Shown here one piece after another: positions 23,404-32,249 of a DNA stretch of 38,148 nt. The stretch is from assembly GCA_015063725.1 (NCBI GenBank), contig SVTP01000025.1:1-38148 (forward strand). The letters are read 5' to 3'. Position 1 is the stretch's first letter. Every line of letters begins with the position of its first letter. The notes under the pieces are model-generated. The model did no database searches, was not told where the DNA came from, and saw nothing but the letters and a program-made list of their open reading frames with translations. The position numbers and the translations under genes were made by a program. Source of the stretch: Oscillospiraceae bacterium. Its GTDB lineage: Bacteria > Bacillota > Clostridia > Oscillospirales > CAG-272.

Positions 23404-25607
23404 ATCCTGTCCTCGCTTTTTTTGAAATACCTATCCTTATTATAAACCATCAGGGCGATATTTGCAAGGTCTTTTTGCGCATTTTTTTGCAAATCGCAAA
23501 AGGCGGTGGCAATCAAGGGGCGCCGAGCGTCTCCTTTTGCGCAAAGGGTTTGACAAACCTCTACCAAAGCCGCCACCGTCATCTCCTCGGGCAAGAGACA
23601 TTCTTGGGCAGCGAGTCGGCAAAAGGACGGGATCTTTTGGTCGCTTGCGGTGGGGATCCCAACGGCGGGCAAAGCGACTGTGGTTGCCAAAATCAGACCG
23701 TGCAGGCGCATCGAGATCAAAAGCTGTGCACCACGCAAAATGGCGGTAATATCGGATGCTTCGTCTGCAAACATCACCCGCCCGCCAAGCAGCTCTGCAG
23801 CACCTGCGTTGATGGGAATATCGGACTCATCAAGCGGCAAAAAGATGGGGAGCAGATCCTCTTCTCGGCAAAGCATCCGCAAGGCGGCAATCACAGTTCT
23901 GTGACTGTCCGATGTGTGCTTTCCTGACTTGAGCGAAACGCACAGATACCGTCGGTTTTGCTCCACGTCTATCCGTTTTAGCAGGGTGTACGTGCGAAAA
24001 ACAGGTGGAATGGGCAAGAGAAGTGCCATATCCGCACCCAAATGGAGCTTTGCGGAATCCAGCTTTTGCATCTGCAAAAACCGCAGAGAATCCTCGTCAC
24101 GCAAACTGATATACGTGCACCGTGCGAGCGTTTTTTGAGTGGCTTGCCGCGCCCTTCTACCGCGCAAGGGTCCGATCCCTGCAGCAAAAAGGATGGGGAG
24201 AGCGCCGCATAGCTTTGCCAGACGGAGCATACACAGGTAGTAATAAAGCGATAGCTTTCCCGTCAGGTTTTGCAAAAGCGATCCGCCACCGCACAAAAAA
24301 GCGTCCGACAAAAGAAAAACGTGAGCGAGGGAGAATGGATTTTTCCGATCGTAGCACTTCACGCCAAAGCGGCGCGCATCCCTGAGGGGATGCTTCGTTA
24401 GTGCAAAGATACGCATATCGGGGTAGTGGCGGCGCGTATATTCAATAAAGGCTTGCAAAATAGCATCATCCCCCAGATTGCCGCATCCAAAATATCCACC
24501 GATAACAAGCGTTCCGCGCAAGGGAACGTGGAGGCTTTTTTGATACACGTCCAGCGTTTTGTGACAAACGGATGCAGAATCATAGCATTTTTCCAAGAGT
24601 TTTCGGCACGCCGATGCGTTCTCAAGGCAAAGGGCTGGGGAGCCTGCAAGCAGCAAAATGTCATCCCGTAAGCGCTCAGCAGTCGGCTTTTGCGAGCCGC
24701 GCGCACAAAAGTTAGAGAGAGACTCCTGCCAAAAATTCTCCCCGGACAAAATGCCGCCGTACCCCTCGTTGCCGCAAAGGATAACAGAGCAACCGCACGC
24801 GGCAGCTTCGAGCGCCGCACGGGAGACACCCACAAAGAGATCTTGCTCTTGAAAAAGGGATGGCATATCCTGTACCGTGCCGCAAACAGAAATGCAAGAA
24901 AAGCCCAACGTGTGGTTGATTTTTGTAGCACGTTTTGCAATTTCGGGCATTTTTTTGCCGCCACCCGCTATGGTGATGCAAAGATTGGGGATGCTTTTTG
25001 CCAAAGTCGGTGCAATCTCGCAAAGCAGCTCCGCACCGCGCGAGCAGTCCGCATCCAGGCGGCTGGCAAACAGAATGCGAAATGCGTTGCGCGGCTCGTG
25101 GTGTTCGTGAGAGTGAAATTCGGAAAGGTCAATGCCGTTTGGGATCACGCAGATGCGCTGCATAGGAATGCCATATACGGTGTGCAAATACGTGCGCAGA
25201 TCCTCACTGACGGCAATGCTTCGCTCCCCCCATTTCGAAAAGAGGCGGCGCAACAGTCCTGCGCGAAATTTTGCGTGCACGGTCACGATCTCGGCGCACC
25301 CCAATCGCCCGACGCCATGAATTAAGAGCGCCGGGACTCGCGCGTGCGCGTGCGCGATGTCAAAGCCCTCTTGCTTGATCAAATTTCGTATTTTTTGGCG
25401 CAAAATCAACCAACGTATAGGCGAATGTGTCCCCAAGGGCATGGATGTGTGTGCAATTCTCAAGTCTTTTAACCGCTCGGCAATGGCTCCGCCCGACGAT
25501 GCTACAGTCACTGCGTGCCCTTCCTCTGAAAGCTTTTGTGCAAGAAGGGCGATGTGTGTTTCCGCACCGCCAATATCGAGCCTGTCTGTCAAAATCAAAA
25601 TTTTCAT
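23400..25607 (-). CDS. csaB: GT4 glycosyltransferase fused to CsaB-type pyruvyl transferase
   Basis: 735 residues in two modules. Residues 1 to ~365 are a GT-B/GT4 glycosyltransferase (TDRLDIGGAETHIALLA, HAHARVPALLIH, NGIDLSEF, and a donor-binding SRAALEAAACGCSVI segment in place of the usual EGxPxxxxE). Residues ~372-700 are a polysaccharide pyruvyl transferase (GGYFGCGNLGDDAIL, LCGGGSLLQNLTG, ISMRLHGLILA), the CsaB family that pyruvylates wall polymers to hold S-layer SLH domains. No secretion signal. ATG 25607 is chosen, 6 bases after GAGGG; an ATG at 25613 abuts that site. Overlaps rarA by four bases. Confidence 0.87.
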   Translation of the reverse strand: MKILILTDRLDIGGAETHIALLAQKLSEEGHAVTVASSGGAIAERLKDLRIAHTSMPLGTHSPIRWLILRQKIRNLIKQEGFDIAHAHARVPALLIHGVGRLGCAEIVTVHAKFRAGLLRRLFSKWGERSIAVSEDLRTYLHTVYGIPMQRICVIPNGIDLSEFHSHEHHEPRNAFRILFASRLDADCSRGAELLCEIAPTLAKSIPNLCITIAGGGKKMPEIAKRATKINHTLGFSCISVCGTVQDMPSLFQEQDLFVGVSRAALEAAACGCSVILCGNEGYGGILSGENFWQESLSNFCARGSQKPTAERLRDDILLLAGSPALCLENASACRKLLEKCYDSASVCHKTLDVYQKSLHVPLRGTLVIGGYFGCGNLGDDAILQAFIEYTRRHYPDMRIFALTKHPLRDARRFGVKCYDRKNPFSLAHVFLLSDAFLCGGGSLLQNLTGKLSLYYYLCMLRLAKLCGALPILFAAGIGPLRGRRARQATQKTLARCTYISLRDEDSLRFLQMQKLDSAKLHLGADMALLLPIPPVFRTYTLLKRIDVEQNRRYLCVSLKSGKHTSDSHRTVIAALRMLCREEDLLPIFLPLDESDIPINAGAAELLGGRVMFADEASDITAILRGAQLLISMRLHGLILATTVALPAVGIPTASDQKIPSFCRLAAQECLLPEEMTVAALVEVCQTLCAKGDARRPLIATAFCDLQKNAQKDLANIALMVYNKDRYFKKSEDRI

Positions 25608-25653
25608 TAGCATCCCTCACTTTTTTGTTAGTTTTTCCATTGGAGGTGACTTT

Positions 25654-25695
25654 ATGCATTCCTTGCAAGGAGTGCGCGCCGAGGCAAAAAGGTAA
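25654..25695 (+). other. Candidate 13-codon micro-ORF with palindrome in the 25608-25794 intergenic region
   Basis: ATG 25654 follows a consensus GGAGGTGA (25642-25649) at 4 bases and runs 13 codons (MHSLQGVRAEAKR). No promoter was found just upstream on this strand, and the bases 25657-25676 form a near-perfect 20-bp palindrome, GCATTCCTTG / CAAGGAGTGC, which could instead be an operator for the divergent genes. The remaining 25696-25794 shows only A/T-rich sequence. Confidence 0.25.
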
Positions 25696-25794
25696 AACCC
25701 AAAAATAAAATCCAAAATATGGTGAAATTGCGTACATAGGTGCGTTTTTCTGCAAAAAAACTTTGAGGCGAGTGAATTTTTTTGGCAAAACGTG

Positions 25795-25823
25795 TTGACA
25801 ATCCCAATTTATCGTGTTATAAT
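25795..25823 (+). promoter_or_regulatory. Sigma-A promoter of the large Ig-like membrane protein gene
   Basis: TTGACA (25795-25800), 17 bp, TATAAT (25818-25823), the strongest promoter in the window. The ~85-base leader holds a very GC-rich run (25842-25862) able to pair with GCCGC near 25874. Confidence 0.8.
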
Positions 25824-25913
25824 GTTATATAAATAATAAAAGCACGCGGCGCGGCGCGCGTACGTAAGGGCATGCCGCAAATGCGAATTTCTTTTATGGA
25901 AAGGTGTTATGAT

Positions 25914-28900
25914 ATGAAACATCAACAAACACAGCTTGCAAGCAAGCGCAATTTCATCCGACTCATGGTCGTGGCTGTGATGCTCGTACTGATGGTTTGT
26001 TGCACGGCTCTTTGGGTCAGCGCAACAAATGAGACGGTCGTTTTCGACCTCAAAGGTGCAGGCTTTACGTTCACAGAAGATGGCGACTATTGGACGAAGG
26101 AGTACGATGGCAAAATCGACATTACGGGCGTTACCGTTAACGGAGTAGCGGCTACATCCGCCAAACTTGACGATGCCAACGTAATCGAAGGGTTCAACCT
26201 TCTTACCGTTGTCTACGACGGTAAAACGGCAGTAATCCCCGTAAAGATTACTCCCGCAGTGCTTACATGGAATGACGGCATCAAGGGTACAGCCGAGGTA
26301 GAGTACAACATTACCGGCGCGTACACCAATTGCCCCGTAGAGATTAGTGATCTCGAGAGCGCACTGAACACCGAAAAGGTAGTAGGCGATGATGTGGTTA
26401 ACATCAGCGGATACACGGTTTCCTTCAATTACGCAGGTCTTGGCTCCACCACGGCATACGCAAACGTAACACTCAGCGACGACAACTACACCGTTGTTCC
26501 TCTGCTTGTTGACGTTACTGTAGTACCCGCAAAGATTACCAACGACCTTAGTTGGAGTAACGATCCCGCAATCTTCACCTATGGTGATGCAAAGTTGCTC
26601 GAGCTCAATGCATTTGGCAACGGTGGCATCCCCATGAATGTTTTGGTTAAGGTTGGCGAAGAGTGGTTGACCTTGGCAGACGCTTTTGGAGAGAACGGTC
26701 TGGCAGCCGGCACATACGAGCTGGGCATCGAATCCGAAAGCCCCTATTACACTGCCGAGGGCGTTACCGTTAATAAGACGCTCACTATCAACAAGGCAGT
26801 TTACAATGTTGTTCTCAAGGACGGCGAATTTGTAGACAACGGTGGACTCTCCAATCCCGATGCAAGCATTGGCTACGGTCTGGTTGTTGAGGGCAAGGAC
26901 GGCGCAATCATCCCCGAGTGGGTTCTTTCCGCCATCACCTATACCTACACCGACGCTAACGGCAACGTAACAAAGAAGGTTACAAAGCCCGGCATTTACA
27001 CCGTTAAGGCAATTATGCCCACGCTTGACAATGCAGTGGTAAAAATTGAAGATGCTACCGCTACTATGACGGTTATCAGCATCTATGAGGTTGTTGCTAC
27101 TCCCGATGGCGCTATCGTTATCATCGGCGAGGGTGGTATCTCCACAAGCGTTGTTGCAGAGGTAACCGTTCCCAAGAAGATCGCACGCGCTGCGCTTCGC
27201 GGTTTGGATGCATACAAGGCATACACCCTCACCATCACCGGTGCAGGCGACCAGGTTTACAGCGTTCGTATTCCTGTTTCTCAGGATCTCATCGGCGAAA
27301 ACCTGCTCCCCCTTACCACCGCTGATCTTTACATCTACAATCCTGCTACAGGCACCAAAGAGGCTGCCAACACCAAGTACAACGTAACCCTGAGCGAGGA
27401 CGGTCGCTACTATATTATTGAAGGCTACGTTTCCAACGGCGAAATCACCTTCCTGATCGCTCCCGAGTACGATACTCCTTTCTGGGCATCCGCAATCGGT
27501 GTTGCTCTGATCGTTCTTGTAGCACTCATCCTGATCATCGGTGTTCCGATGTTCATCGGTATGATGCTGATCCGTCTTGAAAGAAGCGGCAGAAATCCCA
27601 TTATCTCTGTTGAAACCAAGGGCAACGTTCCCGCACTTCAACCCGTCATTATTCCCGACAAGCTCGGTGATGTCGATGAAATTGTTGAGAGCGGCTTGGA
27701 CGATATGGCTGATGCTCTGTTCCAGGAAGTTCCCGCAGAGGAAGAAGAATATGACGTTGACGCTACCGAGGCTACTGCCGAGGCGATGGCACAGTTCCAG
27801 AAAGAACTGGCAGAGTTTGACGTTGCTGCATACGAGGCAGCTCAAATGGCAAATGCAGAAGCAATTGCATTTGAATTGGCAGATAAACTGATTGGCGAAC
27901 TCAAAGATCAAGTTCCTGCTGCTACTACAGACGTTTCCGACGAGGTTAAACAAACCGTTGCCGAGCTGATGGCTGAAAACTTCAACGAATCTGCCGATGC
28001 AACCGATGCAATCGCCCTCATCACCGAGGAAGAGGTTGTAGAAGAAGTTGCAGAGGAAGAGCCCGCCCCCGAGGTTGAGGAAGTTGTTGAAGAGGTCGTT
28101 GAGGAAGTTGCTCCTGAAATCGTTGAAGAAGAAATCGTTCCCGAGGTTGTAGAAGAAGCACCTGTTGAAGAGAACGAGAACGAAGACTCTGACGATGACG
28201 ACGATAACGATAGCTTTGGCGGATTTGGTTCTATGCCTCTCGATTACATCGACGCAATTGCCGAGGCTGAGCGCTATGCCGAAATGCTCGAGCAAGAAAG
28301 CCGCGGTGAGGTTCAACTCGTAACCCGTTACCGTCGCAGCTACCTGTCTCGCCTGGCACAGTCTCAGGGCAGCATCCAAGATTACTACAACGTAATCAAG
28401 AACCTCCTGCTCTCCTACAAGGGTGTTAAGAGCCGCATCAGCTGGAACTTCGAGTCCTTCAATGTTGGCAGAACTCCTCTTGCTAAGTTCAATGCAAAAA
28501 CACGTACACTTTACGTTTACATCGCACTCAGCCCTGAAGAGCTGGTTGACACCAAGTACAACTTCTCGGATATGTCCGAAAAGAAGAAGTACGCAGCTGT
28601 TCCCGTACTGCTCAAGGTCAAGGGTGACCGTAAGTTCAAGCACGCTCTTGAGCTGATCACCATGCTGTGCGAAGAAAAGCTCCAACTGCCCAAGAAGAAG
28701 ACCTTTGTTGAGGAAGATTACAGAATGCCTTTCAAGACCACTGAAGAGTTGGTTAACGAAGGTATCATCAAAAAGCTGGTTGCAGCTATCCCCCTGACCG
28801 CTCCCACCACGGAAGCAGTTGAGGAAGCTCCTGTTGAAGCAGTTGTCGAAGAAGCAGTCGCTGAAGAAGCAGTTGCTGAAGAGGCAGTTGTCGAAGAAGC

Positions 28901-29252
28901 AGTCGCTGAAGAAGCAGTCGCTGAAGAAGTAGTCGCTGAAGAAGTAGTTGCTGAAGAAGTAGTTGCTGAAGAGGCAGTTGCCGAAGAAGTTGCAGGCGAC
29001 TTTATCGAAGAAGAGCCCGTTGAGGTAGAACTTGTTGGCGAAACCTTTATTCCCCAAGCAGCCGCAAAGGAAGCTCCCGCAGAGGAAGCTGTTGTCGAAG
29101 AGGTAGTTGAAGAAGCTCCTGTCGAGGCAGAAGAGACCGAAGAAGCTCCCGTAGTGGATCAAACTCCCGAAGAAGATCCCGTAGAGATCGTGCTCGGCGA
29201 GGAAGAAGCTGCTCAAGAAGAAGCGGTTGAGAAAACCAACGAAAACGCTTAA
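25914..29252 (+). CDS. Membrane-anchored Ig-like protein with acidic, repetitive cytoplasmic half
   Basis: 1112 residues. A first membrane segment or signal peptide (about 17-37, ending VSA) precedes ~480 extracellular residues of beta-sandwich/MBG-like modules (IDITGVTVNGVAAT, YGDAKLLELNA, YTAEGVTVNKTLTI). A second helix (about 522-553) is followed by a cytoplasmic part. This has an acidic Glu/Ala/Val region, a compact domain at ~773-959 (SRLAQSQGSIQDYYNVIKNLLLSYKGVKSRISWNFESF, FNAKTRTLYVYIAL), and a tandem EEAVA/EEVVA array (979-1027). I recall the compact domain from other Clostridia and Mollicutes proteins of unknown function. ATG 25914 follows AAAGGTG. Codon use in this gene is strongly biased and C-rich, suggesting high expression. 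Confidence 0.75.
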   Translation: MKHQQTQLASKRNFIRLMVVAVMLVLMVCCTALWVSATNETVVFDLKGAGFTFTEDGDYWTKEYDGKIDITGVTVNGVAATSAKLDDANVIEGFNLLTVVYDGKTAVIPVKITPAVLTWNDGIKGTAEVEYNITGAYTNCPVEISDLESALNTEKVVGDDVVNISGYTVSFNYAGLGSTTAYANVTLSDDNYTVVPLLVDVTVVPAKITNDLSWSNDPAIFTYGDAKLLELNAFGNGGIPMNVLVKVGEEWLTLADAFGENGLAAGTYELGIESESPYYTAEGVTVNKTLTINKAVYNVVLKDGEFVDNGGLSNPDASIGYGLVVEGKDGAIIPEWVLSAITYTYTDANGNVTKKVTKPGIYTVKAIMPTLDNAVVKIEDATATMTVISIYEVVATPDGAIVIIGEGGISTSVVAEVTVPKKIARAALRGLDAYKAYTLTITGAGDQVYSVRIPVSQDLIGENLLPLTTADLYIYNPATGTKEAANTKYNVTLSEDGRYYIIEGYVSNGEITFLIAPEYDTPFWASAIGVALIVLVALILIIGVPMFIGMMLIRLERSGRNPIISVETKGNVPALQPVIIPDKLGDVDEIVESGLDDMADALFQEVPAEEEEYDVDATEATAEAMAQFQKELAEFDVAAYEAAQMANAEAIAFELADKLIGELKDQVPAATTDVSDEVKQTVAELMAENFNESADATDAIALITEEEVVEEVAEEEPAPEVEEVVEEVVEEVAPEIVEEEIVPEVVEEAPVEENENEDSDDDDDNDSFGGFGSMPLDYIDAIAEAERYAEMLEQESRGEVQLVTRYRRSYLSRLAQSQGSIQDYYNVIKNLLLSYKGVKSRISWNFESFNVGRTPLAKFNAKTRTLYVYIALSPEELVDTKYNFSDMSEKKKYAAVPVLLKVKGDRKFKHALELITMLCEEKLQLPKKKTFVEEDYRMPFKTTEELVNEGIIKKLVAAIPLTAPTTEAVEEAPVEAVVEEAVAEEAVAEEAVVEEAVAEEAVAEEVVAEEVVAEEVVAEEAVAEEVAGDFIEEEPVEVELVGETFIPQAAAKEAPAEEAVVEEVVEEAPVEAEETEEAPVVDQTPEEDPVEIVLGEEEAAQEEAVEKTNENA
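28848..28994 (+). repeat. 15-bp tandem repeat encoding EEAVA/EEVVA
   Basis: Nine full units of GAAGAAG(C/T)AGT(C/T)GCT and a partial tenth, in frame. Units differ mainly at third positions and at one Ala/Val position, indicating expansion followed by drift. Unit gain or loss keeps the frame, so length can vary without breaking the gene. Confidence 0.9.
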
Positions 29253-29271
29253 TTTTACGCAATTTCATAAG

Positions 29272-29346
29272 CTGTGTCACTAAGACACAGGGCAGCGCCG
29301 GTAAGAGGGTCAGACTCCATTGAAACTTTTACCGGCGTTTGCTTTT
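29272..29346 (+). terminator. Tandem hairpins after the Ig-like protein gene, probable terminator
   Basis: Hairpin one is CTGTGTC / GACACAG (29272-29278 / 29284-29290). Hairpin two is CGCCGGTAAGAG / CTTTTACCGGCG (29296-29307 / 29326-29337, one G-U) with an 18-base loop, then TTTGCTTTT. The interrupted T-run is modest, so a structured leader for the next gene is an alternative. Confidence 0.55.
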
Positions 29347-29399
29347 AAAAATTCGTGCATCATTTTGAGCCGCCGTGTGGCGGCGGAATGGAGATTAAA

Positions 29400-32117
29400 A
29401 TGAAAGCTTATCGAATCATCGCACTGCTTTTGGCATTGTCATTTTGCCTTGGTATGGCGGCATGTAACCCTTCCCAAAAGGAAGAAGAACCAACCACCCC
29501 TCCTCAGGAAACCACAACCGCACCCACGGTATCTGATCCCACTCCCCCAACAGTTGCCACACTGCACTATGCAGAGTTGGCAGGTGTTACCGAAGCGACT
29601 TTGAAGGCAGATGTTGCAAAAGCGTTGCAAATTCCCGAGGGGACGGCTATTGACGTGAGTGGAACATATGATCTTTCCACATCCGGCAAATACACGCTTA
29701 CCTGCAAATGGGAAAGCGGAGAGGGCGAGGTATCCGTTTGGGTATATGCCAACTTTGTAAACGTTACCGTTGACGGACGAGTGTATGACGGAGACACGGT
29801 TTCTCTCAATTATCAAAAGGCAGTAGCGTCCCAAAACTTTACCACGTGCATCACACTTACCGATAGCCTTGGTAATGCGCTCACCTTTGTTAAGGGCGAC
29901 AGATCCATGGACTTTGAGGATAAAGACGGTCTTTACGTGGTCTATTACAAAGCCACCGACGCCGCAGGACAAACCTTTACCGTTCGCGTGCTTTATGACG
30001 TTACCTATGAGCATTCCATCACCGTAGCAAACGGTGCTGCACTCACCTTTGAGGAGAGTGCAACCTTTGCCGCTGATTTTGACGGCGCTACCGATGTTTG
30101 GCTTGAGAATGCCAACGGCAAAATCGATCCCGCACTCTATGAGATTCAAGAGGGCACTATCGTTTTGAAGAATGCATATTACAAAGATATGGTTGGCAAA
30201 ATGTCTGCCGTTAAGGTATGCTCTGAGAACGGCATCGCGTACTTCTATATCACCGTATATGATAGCGCGGGGTACGAAGAATACCTCAAGCACCGTCTTG
30301 AGTCGCTGATCACTTATTCGTCTCTCCACGCAAATTTCCAGTGGACAAATGAGGCTCCCGAGGGGATCACGTTTGATTACGGTTACCGATACACCAAAAA
30401 AGCAGGTCCCAAGGTCGACGAAACCGCACTCGCCTTCCACACGCTTGGCAAATACGGTACTCTCTCCTTTGACCTCTTTGTCAAAGATTCTTACAACGCT
30501 GCCGGCAACAAAGATCTGGAGTTCCAAATTGTGGGCGGTTCCAAATTTGTATCTGTTGTGGATGCCGACGGAAAGTCGCTCCCCATCGTTGATAAAAACG
30601 ATAAGCCCCACGTGGTGCTCACAACCGGCAAGACTTATCACATCGTTTTGGATATTAACGAGGCGCTCCTTCCCAAGTTCTACATTTGGGGCGGCAGAAC
30701 CGTTGATCTCTACTACTACAACTTTGAACTTGGCGAACCCGCATACACATATGTAATTGATAATGCCCAAAAGAGCATTGTTTGCTATAAGGGTGAGACA
30801 GAATATGGCTACTTTGCTTGGCCTACTGTAACACGGCTGGATGGCAACCGTTTGATGGCAGTTTCTTCCGGTATGCGCCGAGCGCACATCGACATTGAAG
30901 GCAAGCTTGTTGGCTGGTTCTCCGAGGACGAGGGAAAGACCTGGAGTGAGCCTTTCGTATTGGCAGACACCTTGCTTGATGACCGCGATGCAGGTGTTGT
31001 TTATTGGAACGGCAAGATCATCGTTTCCTGGTTCTGTGCATCCAAGGTCTACTACATCAACAACAATGCAAGCGCATACGGCACTTGGGCAGATGGTATT
31101 GATGATGAATACGATACTCGCTATATGGGCGGCAACTACATCATCAGTGAGGACGGCGGCAAGACTTGGAGCGAGATCTACAGTATGCCTGAGGGCATGT
31201 TCACGCCTCACGGTCTGATCGTCAATCCCGACGGTGGCTTGACCTCTGTCGGCTACCTCAAATATGATAAGGTAAACAAAAAGTGGGGCAGTGGCATTGC
31301 TGTGAGAACCACAACGGGTGAAATGGACGAAAACGGTTTCGTCTGGTCCGATGCCATCGTTATTGCTGATCCCGCAACGCAATTCGCGTGGGATTTCCAA
31401 GAACCCTATGGCATCTATAACGATGACGGTGTTCTGATCGTTGTGATGCGTGCTGATGAAGGCTTGTATCAGTGTGAGCTTTACCCCAACGCAACCGAGT
31501 TTACCGCTTGGCGCAAGATCGCAATGGTGCAAGAAGCACCTGCGCACATGTTCCGCCACAGCAGCGGCGTTTTGGTTATGACCTACGGTTACCGCGGCAT
31601 TTACTACGATAACAGCAACTATGGCGGCAAGGCGTACGCACCCAACAAAAACAATGACGTTATGGGCATTCGTGCAAGAGTCAGCTACAATGGCGGCATG
31701 ACATGGTCCACCGAGTATATTCTTACCACCGACGGTGAAATTACCGACCTCGGATACAGCTCTTCCGTTGAGCTTTCCGATGGCAAGATCCTGACTGTAT
31801 TCTATCAAAGAGGTGCGTCTGAAACCAAAGCATCCATCTATCAGGTGGTTTGGGAGCTCCCCGAGAGATACGAGGGTGAGGTCACTCTGACCTTTGTGGG
31901 CGGTGAAGCGATGAACGGCAAGACCGATAACGGCGACGGCCTCTTTATTACCAGCATTACGGGCAACGTAGGGGAGACCATCGTTCTTCCCGAGGATCCC
32001 AAAAAGACAGGATACACCTTTGAGGGTTGGTGTCTTGATTATGCGGGAACCATGCCGTTTACGGGCGAGACCTATGAAAAGAGCCTCACTCTGTACGCAA
32101 AGTGGACAAAGAACTGA
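29400..32117 (+). CDS. Sialidase-like surface lipoprotein with C-terminal B-repeat
   Basis: 905 residues. The signal peptide ends GMAAC (lipidated Cys22), followed by a Pro/Thr/Glu linker. Ig-like modules and a jelly-roll-like region (about 60-450) lead to a six-bladed propeller with Asp-boxes SEDEGKTWS (~508), SEDGGKTWS (~583) and SYNGGMTWS (~761). A Listeria-Bacteroides/InlB B-repeat ends the chain (TGYTFEGW...LYAKW). The propeller opens YFAWPTVTRLDGNRLMAVSSGMRR, where true sialidases have an FRIP arginine, so the substrate is probably not a standard sialoside. ATG 29400 follows GGAG at 7 bases; a GCCGCC / GGCGGC hairpin lies just before that site. Confidence 0.78.
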   Translation: MKAYRIIALLLALSFCLGMAACNPSQKEEEPTTPPQETTTAPTVSDPTPPTVATLHYAELAGVTEATLKADVAKALQIPEGTAIDVSGTYDLSTSGKYTLTCKWESGEGEVSVWVYANFVNVTVDGRVYDGDTVSLNYQKAVASQNFTTCITLTDSLGNALTFVKGDRSMDFEDKDGLYVVYYKATDAAGQTFTVRVLYDVTYEHSITVANGAALTFEESATFAADFDGATDVWLENANGKIDPALYEIQEGTIVLKNAYYKDMVGKMSAVKVCSENGIAYFYITVYDSAGYEEYLKHRLESLITYSSLHANFQWTNEAPEGITFDYGYRYTKKAGPKVDETALAFHTLGKYGTLSFDLFVKDSYNAAGNKDLEFQIVGGSKFVSVVDADGKSLPIVDKNDKPHVVLTTGKTYHIVLDINEALLPKFYIWGGRTVDLYYYNFELGEPAYTYVIDNAQKSIVCYKGETEYGYFAWPTVTRLDGNRLMAVSSGMRRAHIDIEGKLVGWFSEDEGKTWSEPFVLADTLLDDRDAGVVYWNGKIIVSWFCASKVYYINNNASAYGTWADGIDDEYDTRYMGGNYIISEDGGKTWSEIYSMPEGMFTPHGLIVNPDGGLTSVGYLKYDKVNKKWGSGIAVRTTTGEMDENGFVWSDAIVIADPATQFAWDFQEPYGIYNDDGVLIVVMRADEGLYQCELYPNATEFTAWRKIAMVQEAPAHMFRHSSGVLVMTYGYRGIYYDNSNYGGKAYAPNKNNDVMGIRARVSYNGGMTWSTEYILTTDGEITDLGYSSSVELSDGKILTVFYQRGASETKASIYQVVWELPERYEGEVTLTFVGGEAMNGKTDNGDGLFITSITGNVGETIVLPEDPKKTGYTFEGWCLDYAGTMPFTGETYEKSLTLYAKWTKN

Positions 32118-32134
32118 TCAACCAATCAAAAAAG

Positions 32135-32168
32135 GAGAGGCAAGCGTGCTTGCCTCTCTGCTTTTTTT
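32135..32168 (+). terminator. Rho-independent terminator after the sialidase-like gene
   Basis: 11-bp stem GAGAGGCAAGC (32135-32145) / GCTTGCCTCTC (32148-32158) with a T-run. Confidence 0.85.
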
Positions 32169-32188
32169 ATCCTTTTTTCAAAAAAGTA

Positions 32189-32217
32189 TTTACAAAAATT
32201 GTTTTATTGTGTATAAT
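32189..32217 (+). promoter_or_regulatory. Sigma-A promoter of cysE-tmk
   Basis: TTTACA (32189-32194), 17 bp, TATAAT (32212-32217), with a start about 25 bases before the cysE ATG. Confidence 0.78.
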
Positions 32218-32249
32218 AATAAATAGAGATCATCCAAAAAGAGGCGTTT

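Noticed and set aside
28848-28994. CRISPR-like repeat array
   Set aside because: The units are contiguous 15-bp in-frame codon repeats without spacers.
25809-29216. 1135-codon open frame on the minus strand
   Set aside because: It is the mirror of the codon-biased plus-strand gene at 25914-29252; its translation is a Cys/Phe/Asn-rich low-complexity string with no domain and no ribosome binding site.
29296-29337. c-di-GMP riboswitch before the surface lipoprotein
   Set aside because: Only short GC-rich similarity; the conserved core and tetraloop contacts are missing.
29439-31808. 789-codon open frame opposite the sialidase-like gene
   Set aside because: Antisense shadow caused by codon bias; no signals or domains.
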